A DNA stretch of 43,849 nt, taken from the NCBI GenBank assembly GCA_022578965.1, contig MU400785.1:1-43849 (forward strand). The letters run 5' to 3'. How positions within the stretch are numbered: the stretch's first letter is position 1; every line of letters begins with the position of its first letter. The stretch comes from Xylaria sp. FL1777 (lineage: Eukaryota; Ascomycota; Sordariomycetes; Xylariales; Xylariaceae). A model generated the notes under the pieces. The model was not told the origin of the DNA. It ran no database searches and saw only the letters and a list, made by a program, of their open reading frames with translations. The position numbers and the translations under genes are program-made. Below are positions 11,447 through 23,429 of the stretch, piece after piece.

Positions 11447-14400
11447 ATATTGTATTACTTAAGCTAATAGCTTATTAGCTATGCTAGTTTTTATCTTTTA
11501 TATATACAAGTAAAAATTATGCTTATAAGTTAAAAGCAAGCTATAAGTAGCTTACTTTTTTTCTAGTAGCTAAATAAAAACATTTTATATTTACTTTTAA
11601 GTTATACTAGTTCTGCTATAATTTTATTAAATGCTTTACTTTTTATTTTTTTGCTTTTAGGTTGTTTGCTTATTTGCATTATGCTATTAACTAGGTATAT
11701 GCACTTTTATGTAATTATTTTGTAGTTTTTTTTTCTTTGTATTTTTTTTGCTTTATAGTTTGTTTGCTTTAGTATTACTGCTTGTTTTGTACTACTTGCA
11801 GCAGTTTTTTTAGTTTTAGTACTTATTTAGCTAAATGTACTACTTTCTTTTTTTAGTTTTTTTTTAAACTTTTTTTTATTATATTGCTAGTATATTATAG
11901 TTTGCTTGCTTTAGTATTATTACTAGCTTTTTATTACACTAGTTTTTTTATAACTAAGTTATAACTAAATTATAAGCAAAGTTAATTGCTTGTTATTTTT
12001 TAGTTTGCTTTTTGCATATTTATTTTTTAAGCTGCTTTTATGCTTTTTGCAATAAGCTTACTAAGTAAGCATAGCTTATAAATAGCTTATATACTAAGTA
12101 ATATAAAGTAGCAATAAGTAGTAAGTTATTTTATTTAGCTACTTATGCTAATCTTTTTTTTTTTTAACTATTAACTTTATTACTTTTACTATTATTATTA
12201 CTATATGCTTAGCTTATGCTTGCTTTAGTATATTAAAATGCTTAGTTCGTAATATAATTAGTTGCTAATATATTATAGTTATACAAAAATTTACTTTGCT
12301 ATAGCTACTATGCCTTTTGTAGTATATATTTATAACTAGCTTAACTTAAATATATATGCTAATTAATATTAAGCTTACATATTTAAAGTTATAAGTTATT
12401 TTGCTATAGTTTTTACTAGTTATTTAATTTATAGTACTAAATAAAATAGCTAATAGCTTACTACTATATAGTTTAAGCTTTTATAACTACTTGTTATTAT
12501 GTTTTTTTGCTATAACACTAATTTTTAAAATAAAAGTAAATGTTTTAATGCTTTGCGCTAAAGTATTACTAATAGCTTTAAAATTTATATTTATTAAGCA
12601 TGCTAAAATGCTTAAGCTATATTACTACTGTATTGCTTATGTTATAGTAGTATGTTATACACCTTTTATTGCTGTTTTTTTTATGCTAACTATATAAAAA
12701 CATTAATAATTTTTATGCTTGTAATATTATTAGCAAGTTTACTAAGTGCTTATAATATAAAAAAAGCAAAGTAAGCACTAAAAGTAATAGTTATAGTTCT
12801 ATAAGTACCTTTTAACTATGTTAATATTTATACGTTTTTAAGCTTTACTTTATGCTTATTTTAACTATTAAAATTTTTTTAATTTTAAGTACTGCTAATA
12901 ATTTTTTAGCTTAAAAAAATTAATAAAGAACTTTAATTGTTTATTAAAGCTTGCATAGTTACGCGTTATTTTTGTACTAATAGAAATATTTAAGCTACGC
13001 TTATAGCTAATACGTAACTTCAAGTTATAATTAAAAAAGCAAAAAAAGCTGCAGCAAATAAAAAAGCTAAAAGTTCTATATAAATAAGCTAGTTAAAAAG
13101 TATTTATATAACTTTTAAAAGTTAACATTATTATATATTTAGTAGCTAAAAGTTTTAGTAAAATTTTAGTATTTAATACTTAATAAAGTTGCTTAATTGC
13201 TTTGCTTTTTTATAATATATGCTTTTTAACTTTTATAGTTTTATATTTATAATTTTATATTGCTGTTTTTAATATTTTATTGTATTATGCTTTACTTTAG
13301 AATTTATAAATATAAACTTATAATAAGCAGCCTTTTTAAAACTATAAATAATAAACAGCTTTATAATAAATGCTTTAGCTTTTGCTTTATAATTATAGTA
13401 AACCTTTTTTAGCTTAAAAAAAAGCTAGTATTAATGTTTAACTGCTTTTGCTTTATGTTTAAAAGCTTTTATTTTTATGTTTTTGCAGCTATTTATAACT
13501 TAATTAGTTTTTTAACTACGTTATAATAGCTAAGCTTTTTTATATTTAAAACTTATTTAGCTATTTTATATGCTTTTTTTAAGTTGCATAATAACTAGTG
13601 GCTTAGTTAAAAATTTATTTGCTTTTTTAATATACTGCAAATGTTATTATATTTAAAGCACTAGTTTAAAAAGTATAGTAGCAACTTTTTAGCTTAACTA
13701 TATTAGTACATTAATAACTTATAGCTAAGTACTTTTTAAAACACAAAGTATTTTTTTAAGCTAATTTTTTTTATATATAGCTAAACTAATATAAAGCTTT
13801 TAACTTTATATAAGCTTTTATATATATTAAACTGCTTATTATACAAAAGCTAATTAATAGCAATTTGTTTAAACCTTGTTTTTTTTTGTTTTTTAGTTTA
13901 TTACTAAATATATTACATATATATTAATTTTAGGTTTATTAGCAGCTTGTTTTTTTTATTGCTTTTATTGCCTTTTTAGTATATTTTATAGTTTAAGATT
14001 TCCAAAAGTTTGCTTTATGCTTTACTAGCTTCAAATATTTTTTTTTTGCTATTGTTTAGCTATATTTTATAGCTTTAAACTTTTTTATTGCTAGTTAAGT
14101 TATATGCTACTAAAGCTAGCCTTTTAAACTGCTTTTAAATATAATTTACTATGCTTATATTTTTAACTTTTTTTGCGTATTTAATAGTTTTATAGTTTAG
14201 CTATAAATCTAAAAAAAAAATTAGTAATTTTGTTTTAAGGTTAATTATACATATACTTTTATAAGCTTTAGTAATAATACATAAACACTTGTTTTAAACT
14301 TGCTAAAGCACTTTTAATAGCTTTTGTTTTAGCTATTAGTTTTGTTTTGTTAATTTATGCTATACTATTAATTTATATTTAATTACTGCTTGTACTACTA

Positions 14401-17400
14401 CTATATATAAAAGTTTTACTTAAATTATACTTAGTTTTTATGCAAACTAAGCTAAATAGCTTATTAATAACGTTTGCTTTTTTAGCTTTTTATAAAGCAT
14501 TTTATGTTGCTTTTTTTAGTTTAAGCAATAGTTTATTTATATGCTAAGCATTTTTGCTGCTATTTTAAAGCATATTTTTTTTTAGCCTGCTTTTATTATA
14601 TGCTTAAAAACTTTTTAGCTTAGCTTTATAAAATAAACAAAGTAATATTTGCTTAAGTTAAATTTAAATTTATATTTTTAGCTTTATTTTAAATAAACTT
14701 TATAAGCTTATTTAAGCGTTTTATAAGCTATTTTTGTATTTTTTTTAGCACTTAGTAAGTTTATATCGTTTATAAAAATAGCGCTTTAAAGCTTTTATAT
14801 AAGCTATAGTTTATTATATAGCAAAGCAATATATAAGCAGAAAAAAATTAGTAATAGCAAGGATCTTTATAAAATACTTGCTTTAATATATATTAAGTTT
14901 AATTTTTATTTGTTAAAAAGTAAAGTTATTATGTAGTTTATTAAAAAGCTTTATATTTATTATACTGTTTACTTTAAAAAGCTTATTTTTTTAAGTATTT
15001 AGTAAAGCTTTTTATGCATTATTAAATTAAACGCTTTTGTTATATTTAAAAAAAGCATTAAAATTGCCTTGTTTATAGCTTACGTATAATGTACTACAAA
15101 AATAATTAAATATAACGCTATTTTTATAAACTATTATAACTTATTTTTTATTTGTTTAAAAAAAAGCAGTTTATATATTGCAGCAATATAAGTTAGTTTT
15201 AAAGCTATTTTAGCTTTAATAAGCTTTTTTACAGTATTTAATAAAGCAATAAGCTATTAAAAGCTTAATAAGTTTTTATTTAGTTTATTTTTTAAAATAA
15301 CTATTATTTAAGCGTTTTAAAAGCATTTTAAATAATAATTAATTTAAAAGCTAACTAATGCTATATTAGCTATACGTTTAGCAAAAAACTTATGTTTATT
15401 TTTATTATTTTTAAGTAGCTATAAAGTGCATGCTTTTAAAAATGCGTTTAAGATTTTATTTAATTCTAGTGCTTTTTAAGCTTTTATATAGCTTAAAATT
15501 ATTTATATTTTATAGTAGTTTACGCTATAGTAAAAAAAAAAAAAAGTTAAAAAAGCTAGCAAAGTAGCTATATTTTTTAAGTTAGCGTTTAGTTTTAAAA
15601 AAAACCTTTTAGTAAAAACTTTTGCTTTATTTTTAAAAATGCTTGCTATAGTTGCATTTAAGCTATTATTATTGCAAAGATTTAGCAATACTAGCTTTTT
15701 TAATACTTATAAGCCTTTTATTTATGCTTATTTTAAAGTTTTTTATATTATTTTAGCTTGTTTTGCTTTTATACTTTTAGCTTTGCTTTTTTTTGTATTA
15801 AAAAAGTTATATAGTTATTATTAAAAGTAACTTTTAAATGCTTTAGCTTAAGCTTTTTTTTATGCTTTGTTTGCTTTACGTTTATTTTAGTAAGCTTTTT
15901 TAGTTTAAACTTTCTGCTAATAAACATAAGCTTTTTTTTTTTTTTGTACTGCTTGCTTTACTTTTACTATTTATTAATTGCATTATAGCTTGCTTTTTTT
16001 CTAGTTTAATATTATTTTGTTTATAATTTTGTTTAAGCTATTAAACAGCTTTTTTATAGCTAAATCTAAATATTTAAAGTTTTTAACGTTTGCTAAATAA
16101 AAAGTTGCTAAAAAAAAGTATGCTTTAATTTTTATTTGTTTTATGTTAGCTAGCTTTTAGTTCTAGCTTAAGTTTTTTAAAGGTTTATTTAGTTTATTAA
16201 AGCTTTTTATTTAGTACTTAAGTAGCTTATAGTTACTTTTTACTATATTTAAGCTTAATATAAAAGCAGCTTTTAAGTTTATTAATATTTAAGCTAGGTT
16301 TATAGTAATATTTAGTTCTTTTTAATTAAAAAAAATACTTATGTTTTTTAAAGTAATAAGCTTAAAGTTTTAGTTTTATGCTAATAGTATAGCTTTTTTA
16401 GCTTTAATATATAGTTTTAATATATATATTTAATTTTAATAATATAAATTAAAATCTTTAAGTAATAAAGTTTTGTTAGTAAGCTGCTTTTATTTTAGTT
16501 CTATTAGTAATATAAGCTATTTTTAAGCTATACAAAAAAAAAAAAAAAAAAATAAATGCAATAAATATTAAAGTTTTTATTTTTAAAGCTTAAAATAACT
16601 ATACACTAGTTTTTTATAGCCTTTATTTTTTTTACTTTTATTGTTAAATCTATTAATATAATTACCTAAGGCCTGCTTTAGTTCTAACATTACATAATGC
16701 TATATTTTAAGCTAATTAAGCATATAACGTATAAAAAATTGCTAATAACTATTAATAGCTCGCAAATTGCTAAAACGTTATATTTATTTTTTTTAAAAAA
16801 AATTTCTTTTATAATTATATAATTTTTTTTAACGTTTTATTAAAGTATAAAATACTTATTTATTGTATATTAACAAAAGTTTTACTTTTGTTGTTACTTT
16901 TTTTTAATGCATTTTTATTGCAGTTTAAAAGCAAAGTTAAGCTTTTTTCTTTTTGCATTACTAAATTTATAATTGCAAACTTTTTTATTATAATATTGCT
17001 TATGTTCTTAAAAAAGTTAAACTAAAATTAGTTTAAAATTATAATGCGCTTAGTTAAAAATTAGCTTTTTTTTTAGCTGTTGTTTTAGTTTTTTAAGCCT
17101 GAAAGCTTGCTTACTTTTTGCAGCTAAATCATTTTTACGTTTTTTGCTATTTTAAAGGCTAGCTATTTCTAAAAGCTAAACAATACTGCAATAAGTTTAT
17201 TTTAAAAAGCTAGTTTAGCTATTATATCTATAGTATAATTAGCTGCTTTATATATATATGCATTTTTTGCTATATTTTTTGCTTTTTAAGCATATAAGCA
17301 TATTGCAGCTTATATAAAATGTTTGCTGTTATACTACTTATATTTAGTTAAGCTATTTATAGCTTATACTAAGCATATGTTCTTTTTATTATTAATATAT

Positions 17401-18574
17401 TATAAAAACGCATACTAACCGCAATATTTGTTTTTTTTGCAGTAAGCTGCCTTATGTTTTTATTTATAGCATTAATAATATTTTAACGCTATTACGTTTT
17501 TAAAATATAACAAAGCTATATAATAATTATAGTTCTAAAAAACTTTATTATTACATAGTTTGTTTATATTTTAAACTAACTTTATGCTAATATATATTAG
17601 TTTTATGCTATGCTTACGTTATTAAAGTTTTTTTAATAATATAACTTTTGTAATTTTTATGTTATTAGCTTGCTATAATTGCGCTTTTAAAAGCTTTTTT
17701 TCTAGTTTAATAACTTTAATAACTAATATACTTATTATTACAAGTTAAAATAGCTATTAATATACTATTAACTTATTTTTAAATCCTATTATAGTTTATT
17801 TTATATTGTTTATATATTAGTTCTTTATTTTTTTTAAGCTAAAAATAACTTTTTAATCGTTATTAATAAGCTTATAAGCTGCTTTAATAACGTTTAAAAA
17901 TAGTACTTTGTTTATGTTTTATACTGCAATATGCCTAGTTTTACTATAAGTACTTAAAGCTATTAGTATAACTATAATAGTTTAATTATAAGTAGTTATT
18001 ATATTTATACAATATAAAAAAGCTGCTATAATATTAGCAAATTTTCTTAAGTTTAAGTTTTAGCTAATAATGTTTGCATACGTTTATACTTGCAAAGCGC
18101 TTTTTAAAATATTTTTAATAGCTTTTTTAATGCGCTTAAGTTAAATGTTTAAGTTTATTTAAAAAAATATACGAATATGTTTTATGCTAGCTTTAAATAA
18201 CACACAAATTATTTCTTTAGTAACAATAATTGTTTTTAACGCTTTACTAAGCTTAAGAAATCTTTTTATATTTGCTTTAGTAGCTTTTTATTTGTTTTTA
18301 TTCGCGTTCAGTTTAGTTCTAAGTAGTTAGCATTATTTAGCAGGTTTATTCGTGTAGTATTAACGCAGCTCAGTTAAAATAACATTTAAGCTAATCGTTA
18401 GCCTAACAAAGAAGTTTTCGTTAAAGCTTGCTGCGCTGCTAAATATACGTTAATACAGCATTATGCCTAAAGGCAACACAGCCCAAAGAATTTAATTCTA
18501 AGGTTAAAAACCTTTTTTATGTATGTTTAAGTGCTTTATTAACAATTGCAACAAAAAACAGAAAAAGCTCCTCT
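11447..18574 (-). mobile_element. LINE family 1, copy 1.1 (full length, about 7.1 kb)
   Basis: A Tad1-like LINE on the minus strand, flanked by AGCAATATTATATAT (11432-11446 and 18575-18589). The empty site is at 1555-1569 in LINE copy beta. It is colinear over its whole length with copy 1.2 (30909-39985), with transitions almost exclusively. The 3' end (11447-11530) carries the tail shared with SINEs and the 1.95-kb retroposon. The 5' end (about 18574) starts with AGAGGAGC on minus and has a comparatively C/G-rich leader (18300-18570). ORF2 motifs are listed separately. ORF1 should lie at about 16,700-18,200, but I did not resolve a motif there. Confidence 0.85.
14600..16600 (-). pseudogene. 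LINE family-1 ORF2 relic (endonuclease and RT), copy 1.1
   Basis: The minus strand reads DFNLYY at 16439-16456, the AP-endonuclease motif DFNLHH with His-to-Tyr changes explained by C-to-T. The RT catalytic box at 14765-14770 reads AIFIND; the second Asp survives and the first is Asn. The aligned copy 1.2 has Asn at both positions, so the ancestor was FxDD. Spacing between the two motifs is about 1.67 kb, as in copy 1.2. Stops (TAA/TAG) occur throughout where Gln/Trp codons are expected. The outer limits given are approximate: ORF2 certainly extends further at both ends, and a 3' RNase H domain was not looked for successfully. Confidence 0.7.
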
Positions 18575-18689
18575 AGCAATATTATATATTATTAAGTTAA
18601 TAAAAATAAGTTTTTGCTTATATTGCTAATTTGCTGTTTTTTTATTAGTAATCTTTTTTTATTTAGCTTTATAAATATTAATACTATTA

Positions 18690-19971
18690 GTATTTTTAAA
18701 TTACTTTTATTTATTTTTTTGCTTATTACTGCTGCTTTTTTAATACTTTAAAAGCTTTTAAGTTATAATATATATACTGTTTTCGCTTTGTTTTTTTGTT
18801 TAACCTTTTTTTAGTAAGCTTTATTTTATATTACGTGCGCTTTTTTACAGTTTATATATTTTTGCTTTACTTTATGCGTTTTTATTAAGCAGCCTTTTTT
18901 ATTTTTTTAATGCTTTAAAGCTAAACAATAGCTATACTTTAAGTTTTTGCAGCAATATTTAGCTATATATTTATATTTATAGCAATTAAAGTATTGCATA
19001 ACTTTAAGCTTTATAGCAAAAAGTTTACAATTAAACAGCTAAGCTTTTTATAAAAAGCTGTTTTTGCATATTATTTTAGCTGCTATAACGCTGCTTATAT
19101 ATAATAATATTAACGCAAATCTAGCTTTTATATTTTTAAACAGCATTTTTTTGTATTTTGTAATTTTAGGGTATTTATTGCATAATAGCTATAGTAAGTT
19201 TTTGTTTAAGTATATTACTTTAATACGTTTTGCTAAAATGCTTTTTATTATTAGCGCTGCTTTTTTTTGTTGTACTTTTAACTTTTTTTTAAAAGCTTTT
19301 ATAATTTATTTTCTTTTTTTAGCTTTTTAAAGCACTGCTTTCTTAAAAGTAATTATTATGTTTTTGCTATATAGCTTTTTAGTAGCAATTATATTGCTGC
19401 TTATAAACGTTATATTTACTGCTTTAATAATATTAGCTAGTATTTTATTCTTAAGGTTATTAGCTTGTTTTTTAACTTTAATTAGCATTTTTTTGTTTTG
19501 TTTAAATAGCATTGCTTTATTATTGTAAGCTAGCTGCAAAGCTGCTACTTATGCTTAAAATTTTAGCATATTTACGTTTAATAAGGTTTATTAAAAAAGA
19601 TTTTAAACAGTGTTTTTAACGCTTTTTTAGTTAGCTTTTATAGCAGTATTTAAGTTATAGCAAGTTATAAGTATATTAAAGTTGTTTTTGTTGTTAAGCT
19701 TTATGTTTTACTAGCTTTTTTGGGCTTTTTTTAACGTATGCATTATTTATGCTTTTTTTGCGTTTTTCTAAAAAAAGATTTTTTTTGCTATCTTTTTTTC
19801 CGTTAGTAGTTATAATACTGGTTTTATAATTTTATTAACTATTTTTTACACACTAAAAAGTCTGTTAGCTTTACGTTTTTTATTAAAACGTTACTGCGTT
19901 ATAGTTATATTGCTAATAAGTTTTAGTAGCACGTTAGTTGCGTTTTTAATAAATAAGTCGTTTAATACCAT
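18690..19971 (-). pseudogene. LINE family-2 ORF1 relic with zinc knuckles
   Basis: Relic of the RNA-binding gag-like protein of the family-2 LINE. An ATG at 19971-19969 opens MVLNDLFIKNATNVLLKLIS. The middle (about 19540-19250) reads ...SNIIATKKLYSKNIIITF... then IIKAFKKKLKVQQ, matching the layout of fungal LINE ORF1 proteins upstream of the knuckles. At about 18976-18800 three cysteine knuckles can be read: YFNCYKYKYIAKYC (ancestral CX2CX4HX4C), a second Cys-rich block with YCLALKH, and YINCKKAHV, the C-x-N-C-x-x-x-H-x-A-W type typical of Tad1/I-group ORF1. Tyr at expected Cys/His positions fits TGC-to-TAC and CAT-to-TAT. The open stretch at 19327-19539 on minus is simply a stop-free fragment of this frame. 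Confidence 0.7.
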
Positions 19972-20559
19972 TTTTCTGTTTTTTATTATATTTGCACTCC
20001 GCAAATAAAGTGTAACCTACCTAATAAATAAAAGTTGTTATACTAATTCTAGCAATTTTAATTATTTAATGATTACGCTCGAACTTACAAAGTTATAGTT
20101 AAGTGTAAAGAATTCAAAAAAGGTACAAAAAGCATAAATAACTTAATTATAACTTTAATTTAAGCATTATTAACTTTTTAAGCTTTAAAAATTAATGAAT
20201 TAATAAAAAATAAAACAATAATTTTAAATATAATATATAAAACAAAAAATAAAAAAGTTTATTTTAAAAATAACATATTATTTAATAGTACTGTTTTATT
20301 TAAATTTTATAAGTAAAAAAAGCAAGCTTTAAAAAAAGGTAAGCTATTACTTAGAAAATCTTGTGCTATTTTAATAAAATAGCATTTATTAAAACATATA
20401 TTTATGTTTTAGCGCTACTTTTAAAAGCATTTAATTAATTATTAAACAATTAGCTATTTTTTTAAAAAAGCTTTATATAATTAACTTTATTTAGCAAAAA
20501 GCAGTATTATTAATTAAAATATAGTATTGCAAAGAAATAGCACTTTTATAAAACTTTTT

Positions 20560-21420
20560 TAAAATAAAAAAAATATATAATAAAATCTTTTCTTTTTATA
20601 AAATTAAAACAGTTTTTTATAAAGCATAGCAAATTTATAACATTTTAATTTTTAAGCTTTTAAAAAACATTACTATAAAAGTTTTAAAAACTTAACTTAA
20701 ATATAATATTTTTAAAAAAGCTTATAGTTTGTATTATAACGCTTAATTTTTAGTATAAAAAAAAATAAAAAAGTTTAATTAATTAATTTAGCTATAAAAA
20801 TAAATATAGTTATTATATGTAATATTAATTTTCTTTAAAGCTATAATAAGTTCTTTAAAAAGTTTAAAATATATAAAGTAATTTTTATAGTTAATTTATT
20901 TTTAAAATATAATTAAATATTACTTTTTATTTTTAGCTAAGCAATAATTGCTTTTTTTATACTAATAAGCTTTTTTTAAATAATTACTTTTTTGCAAAAA
21001 GTAATAAATTTAGTAGCTTAATTTTTAAAAGTATTATTAAAGGTTTTATATAATATATTACTAATAAAGTACAAACTTTTTTTTAATAATATAATAATTA
21101 AAAAACTTACTACTAAGTATAATAATTATAAAGTTGCTTTAAGTATTAAATAATTTATATTAAAACATTTTAAAAATTTTAATGCTATATTACTTAATTT
21201 TAAGTTAGCTAAAATTATAGCTAACATATTTAAAAGCAAATAAGCAAAACAAATAACTAAAATAATTAGCTATATATATAGCACTAATAATAAAAGCTTA
21301 ATAAAAGTAAAAGTAATAAAAATTTTTAAGTAAAAAATTTATAAAAATATTACAAAAGTATAGTTTTTTTTAATAATAATAATATATTACTAAATATAAA
21401 TTTAAAAGTATGCTATAATT
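20560..21420 (+). pseudogene. Gypsy reverse transcriptase relic
   Basis: A plus-strand frame with the full run of Gypsy RT blocks: a start around 20570 (IKTVFYKA), INLAIKINIVIICNINFL, then IVNLFLKYN (ancestral xVDLFSGYDQ) and IITFLQKVINLVA (ancestral LPQGxTNSVA). The catalytic box reads KLFFNNIIIKK. The Asn-Asn pair at 21085-21090 stands where FxDD is expected; each change is one G-to-A. The box followed by K-G/K, rather than YxDDILIYS, resembles a lineage of fungal Gypsy elements with F-x-DD-I-x-V-K-G. The frame is the same as that of the RNase H domain downstream, so no frameshift separates them. The protein would copy the element's genomic RNA inside virus-like particles. Confidence 0.8.
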
Positions 21421-21796
21421 ACAAAACTATTAATAGTTTTATTATAAAAAAATAAGCTGTTCTATTTTAAAAAACCGCAAAAAAAAGCGATAAAAAAGCT
21501 TATTTAGCTAAAAATTAATGCTTTTAAAACTAACTAAAGCGCTATTTTATATTAAAAAGTTAATAAATTTATTAAATTAGCTAAATATAAGTTTAAAATA
21601 TAAAAAAGCTTTAAAAAAAGATATAATGCTATAAAGCTAAAAAAGCTTATTATTATTAAAACTTTTTAAAAGTTATATAATTATTTTTATAAAATTACGT
21701 TTTATTTAAAAACTAATGCAAAAGTTTTTATAGTTTAGCTAAATAATAGATTTTTAGTATTGCTAAATACTTAATTAACAAAATAAATAATATATA

Positions 21797-22529
21797 ATAA
21801 TTTGTATTACTTAAACAAACGGCCTATTAGCTATGCTAGTAGCTATTTAGTAAGACTTTATATAAGTAAAAACCTTTTTTAAGGCAAAAACTACCTGTAT
21901 ATGTAAAGTATGCAACAGTTTTGCTATAGATCTTATTAATTTGCTGCTTTTTTTATATAATACTTCGCTTTAAATTTTATATGCTAAATTAGTAGCGCTT
22001 TTGCTTCGTAATGCAAAGGTATAAAAATTAGCGCGCTAACAAAAAGGTTTTCTGTTAATTAGTAATAAAAGCGCTTTTTTGCTAGCCTTAGGTTTTATAA
22101 GCTATAAACAATACAATATTAAGTAAATTTTAAGCATTATATAGCGCTATATTTTTTATAAATTGCTTAGTGCTAAGCAGTAAGCTTTAAGTTTTAATTA
22201 CGCTAAAAATATAAGCCGTTTGCTATATAAAGAAACTAGTACTTATGTAGCATTAGCAGCAAAAGCTAAAACTGCTCGTTTTTATAGTAGCTAATATACT
22301 AAGTTAGTTACTTATATTGCTGCACTAGCAAAAAAGCAAAATCTTTAAACTTTTAGCTTAGCTATTTAACTTTTAATTTTTATGCCTTTAGTATAGTAAG
22401 CATGCAGTTTAAACCGAGCTAAAAGCAAACTAACTTTTGCTTTAAAGCAAAGCAACTATAAACTAAGTAAAACTTAAACCTACAACTTCAAAAAAAGTAG
22501 CCAAACGTATACCACTGCGCCACTAGGCC
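21797..22529 (-). mobile_element. tRNA-derived SINE, copy 2
   Basis: A 733-bp SINE in minus orientation, flanked by ATAAATAATATATA (21783-21796 and 22530-22543). The tRNA-like head is the best preserved in the window. On the minus strand the A-box is TGGCGCAGTGG (22522-22512), the B-box is GGTTTAAGTTT (22480-22470), and the acceptor start GGCCTAG begins at 22529. The tail at 21797-21880 matches the 3' end of the family-1 LINE. It inserted into the RNase H region of the Gypsy relic, whose frame can be followed on both sides. Confidence 0.88.
22470..22522 (-). promoter_or_regulatory. internal RNA polymerase III promoter (A and B boxes) of SINE copy 2
   Basis: A-box TGGCGCAGTGG and B-box GGTTTAAGTTT (ancestral GGTTCAAGTCC) are spaced as in a tRNA gene. 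In the intact consensus they would drive transcription from just upstream of the GGCC start. The B-box has three C-to-T changes here, so this copy is probably silent. The T-stem (GTAGG with the pairing strand) and part of the acceptor stem can still be drawn; the anticodon arm is too altered to name the isotype. Confidence 0.65.
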
Positions 22530-22711
22530 ATAAATAATATATATAAAAACTTTTAATTTTATATTTTATTATATGCTAAAAAAAAACATATAGCTATTAA
22601 TAAGCTTTTTAAAAAACTTTTTAAACTATTAAATAAGTTAAATAATTATTAAAAAAAAATATTAAAAATTTTATTGATTTTTAATTATATATAATAGCTA
22701 TTATTATTACA

Positions 22712-23277
22712 CAGGGTTAATAATTAGTCCGTACTAGCCTAATATTAGTTCGTACTAGCCTAGTATTTTTTTTCCCGGACTAATACTAGCCTAGTATTAG
22801 TCCGTACTAGCTTAGTATTTTTTTTTCCGGACTAATATTAGCTTAGTACGTACTAAACTAGCCTAGTATTTGTACTAGCCTAGTATTATACTAGGCTAAT
22901 ACAAATACTAAACATTAATAATTTAATGAATAATTATTATTTAATAAAACAAATTTTATTGTTTTAAAGAGCTTAAAAAACTAATTATAAATGCTTTTTA
23001 AAATTAAAGAAAAGCTTTATTTTAAAGGCTAAAAAATTAATTTTACAAAATACTAAATACTAGGCTAGTATGGACTAATACTAGCCTAGTATTTTTTTTC
23101 CCGGACTAATACTAGCCTAGTATTAGTCCGTACTAGCCTAGTATTTTTTTTCCCGGATTAATACTAGCCTAGTATTAGTCCATACTAGCCTAGTATTTTT
23201 TTTTCCGGACTAATACTAATACTAGCCTAGTATATACTAGGCTAGTATTTGGACTAAGGACTAAATTACCAACCCTG
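22712..23277. mobile_element. hAT MITE 2 with mirrored palindrome arrays
   Basis: A 566-bp element with near-intact hAT ends: CAGGGTTAATAATTAGTCC on the left and, on the reverse strand of the right end, CAGGGTTGGTAATTTAGTCC. It is flanked by the 8-bp duplication TTATTACA (22704-22711 and 23278-23285). Both halves consist of units of about 52 bp: a 29-base near-perfect palindrome with arms CGGACTAATACTAG, then the 13-base TACTAGCCTAGTA, then a T8 tract and CC(C)GG. The halves flank a unique AT core (about 22911-23055) and are mirrored. CG dinucleotides survive, so this insertion is younger than the Gypsy element it sits in. It has no coding capacity. Confidence 0.92.
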
Positions 23278-23429
23278 TTATTACATATAAAAAATTAAGC
23301 AATTAATTAATTAAAAGCTTAATATATTAAAAAACAAAACTTTTATTATACTTAAAAAAAAATTAAAGCAAAAAAAGCAAGCAAATTGCTAAATATTTTG
23401 TTTTTAAGCAAGTTTTAAAAAAATTTATA

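Larger units (their letters stand above)
3834..20030 (-). mobile_element. LINE family 2, copy gamma: near-complete, nested host
   Basis: A Tad1-like non-LTR retrotransposon on the minus strand. Removing three nested insertions (6712-8680, 9287-11263, 11447-18589, including duplicated targets) leaves about 5.1 kb. The order is 5' leader (about 20030-19972), ORF1 with zinc knuckles, ORF2 with AP endonuclease (DFN motif at about 9025-9045) and reverse transcriptase (FxDD at 5441-5452), a lysine-rich tail and a (TAA)n-like 3' end near 3840-3866. The reading frame continues convincingly across the 9025 region into 8681, so the 5' and 3' halves belong to one element. Possible imperfect target duplications: TAATAAATTAAAAGG near 3817 and TAATAAATAAAAG near 20030. 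All coding sense is destroyed by TAA/TAG stops. Confidence 0.75.
21490..22640 (+). pseudogene. Gypsy RNase H relic, split by a SINE
   Basis: In frame with the RT. INAFKTN at 21514-21534 aligns with the first Asp block (Asn codon 21517-21519), followed by KYKFKI (ESGIW-type block) and YFYKITFYLKTNAKVFIV. The Asn at 21715-21717 stands for the second Asp of the block ETDAxxLVAQLN. The SINE plus its duplicated target (747 bp, a multiple of three) interrupts the domain. Beyond it the frame resumes as IKTFNFIFYYM (ancestral IRxFDFxVRH) and, after a one-base slip in an A-run, KHIAINKLFKK (KHxAADGLSRR). RNase H removes the RNA template. The combination is diagnostic for Ty3/Gypsy rather than Copia. 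Confidence 0.8.

Noticed and set aside
12491..12697. Open stretches at 12491-12697, 15503-15824, 31921-32160 and 35032-35450
   Set aside because: They occur at matching places in LINE 1.1 and 1.2 (offset 19.46 kb), mostly antisense to ORF2; stop-free by chance, with no start or composition of their own.
22712..23277. CRISPR array, because of regularly spaced repeats
   Set aside because: Units are palindromic without unique spacers, mirrored around a core and bounded by CAGGGTT ends with an 8-bp target duplication.
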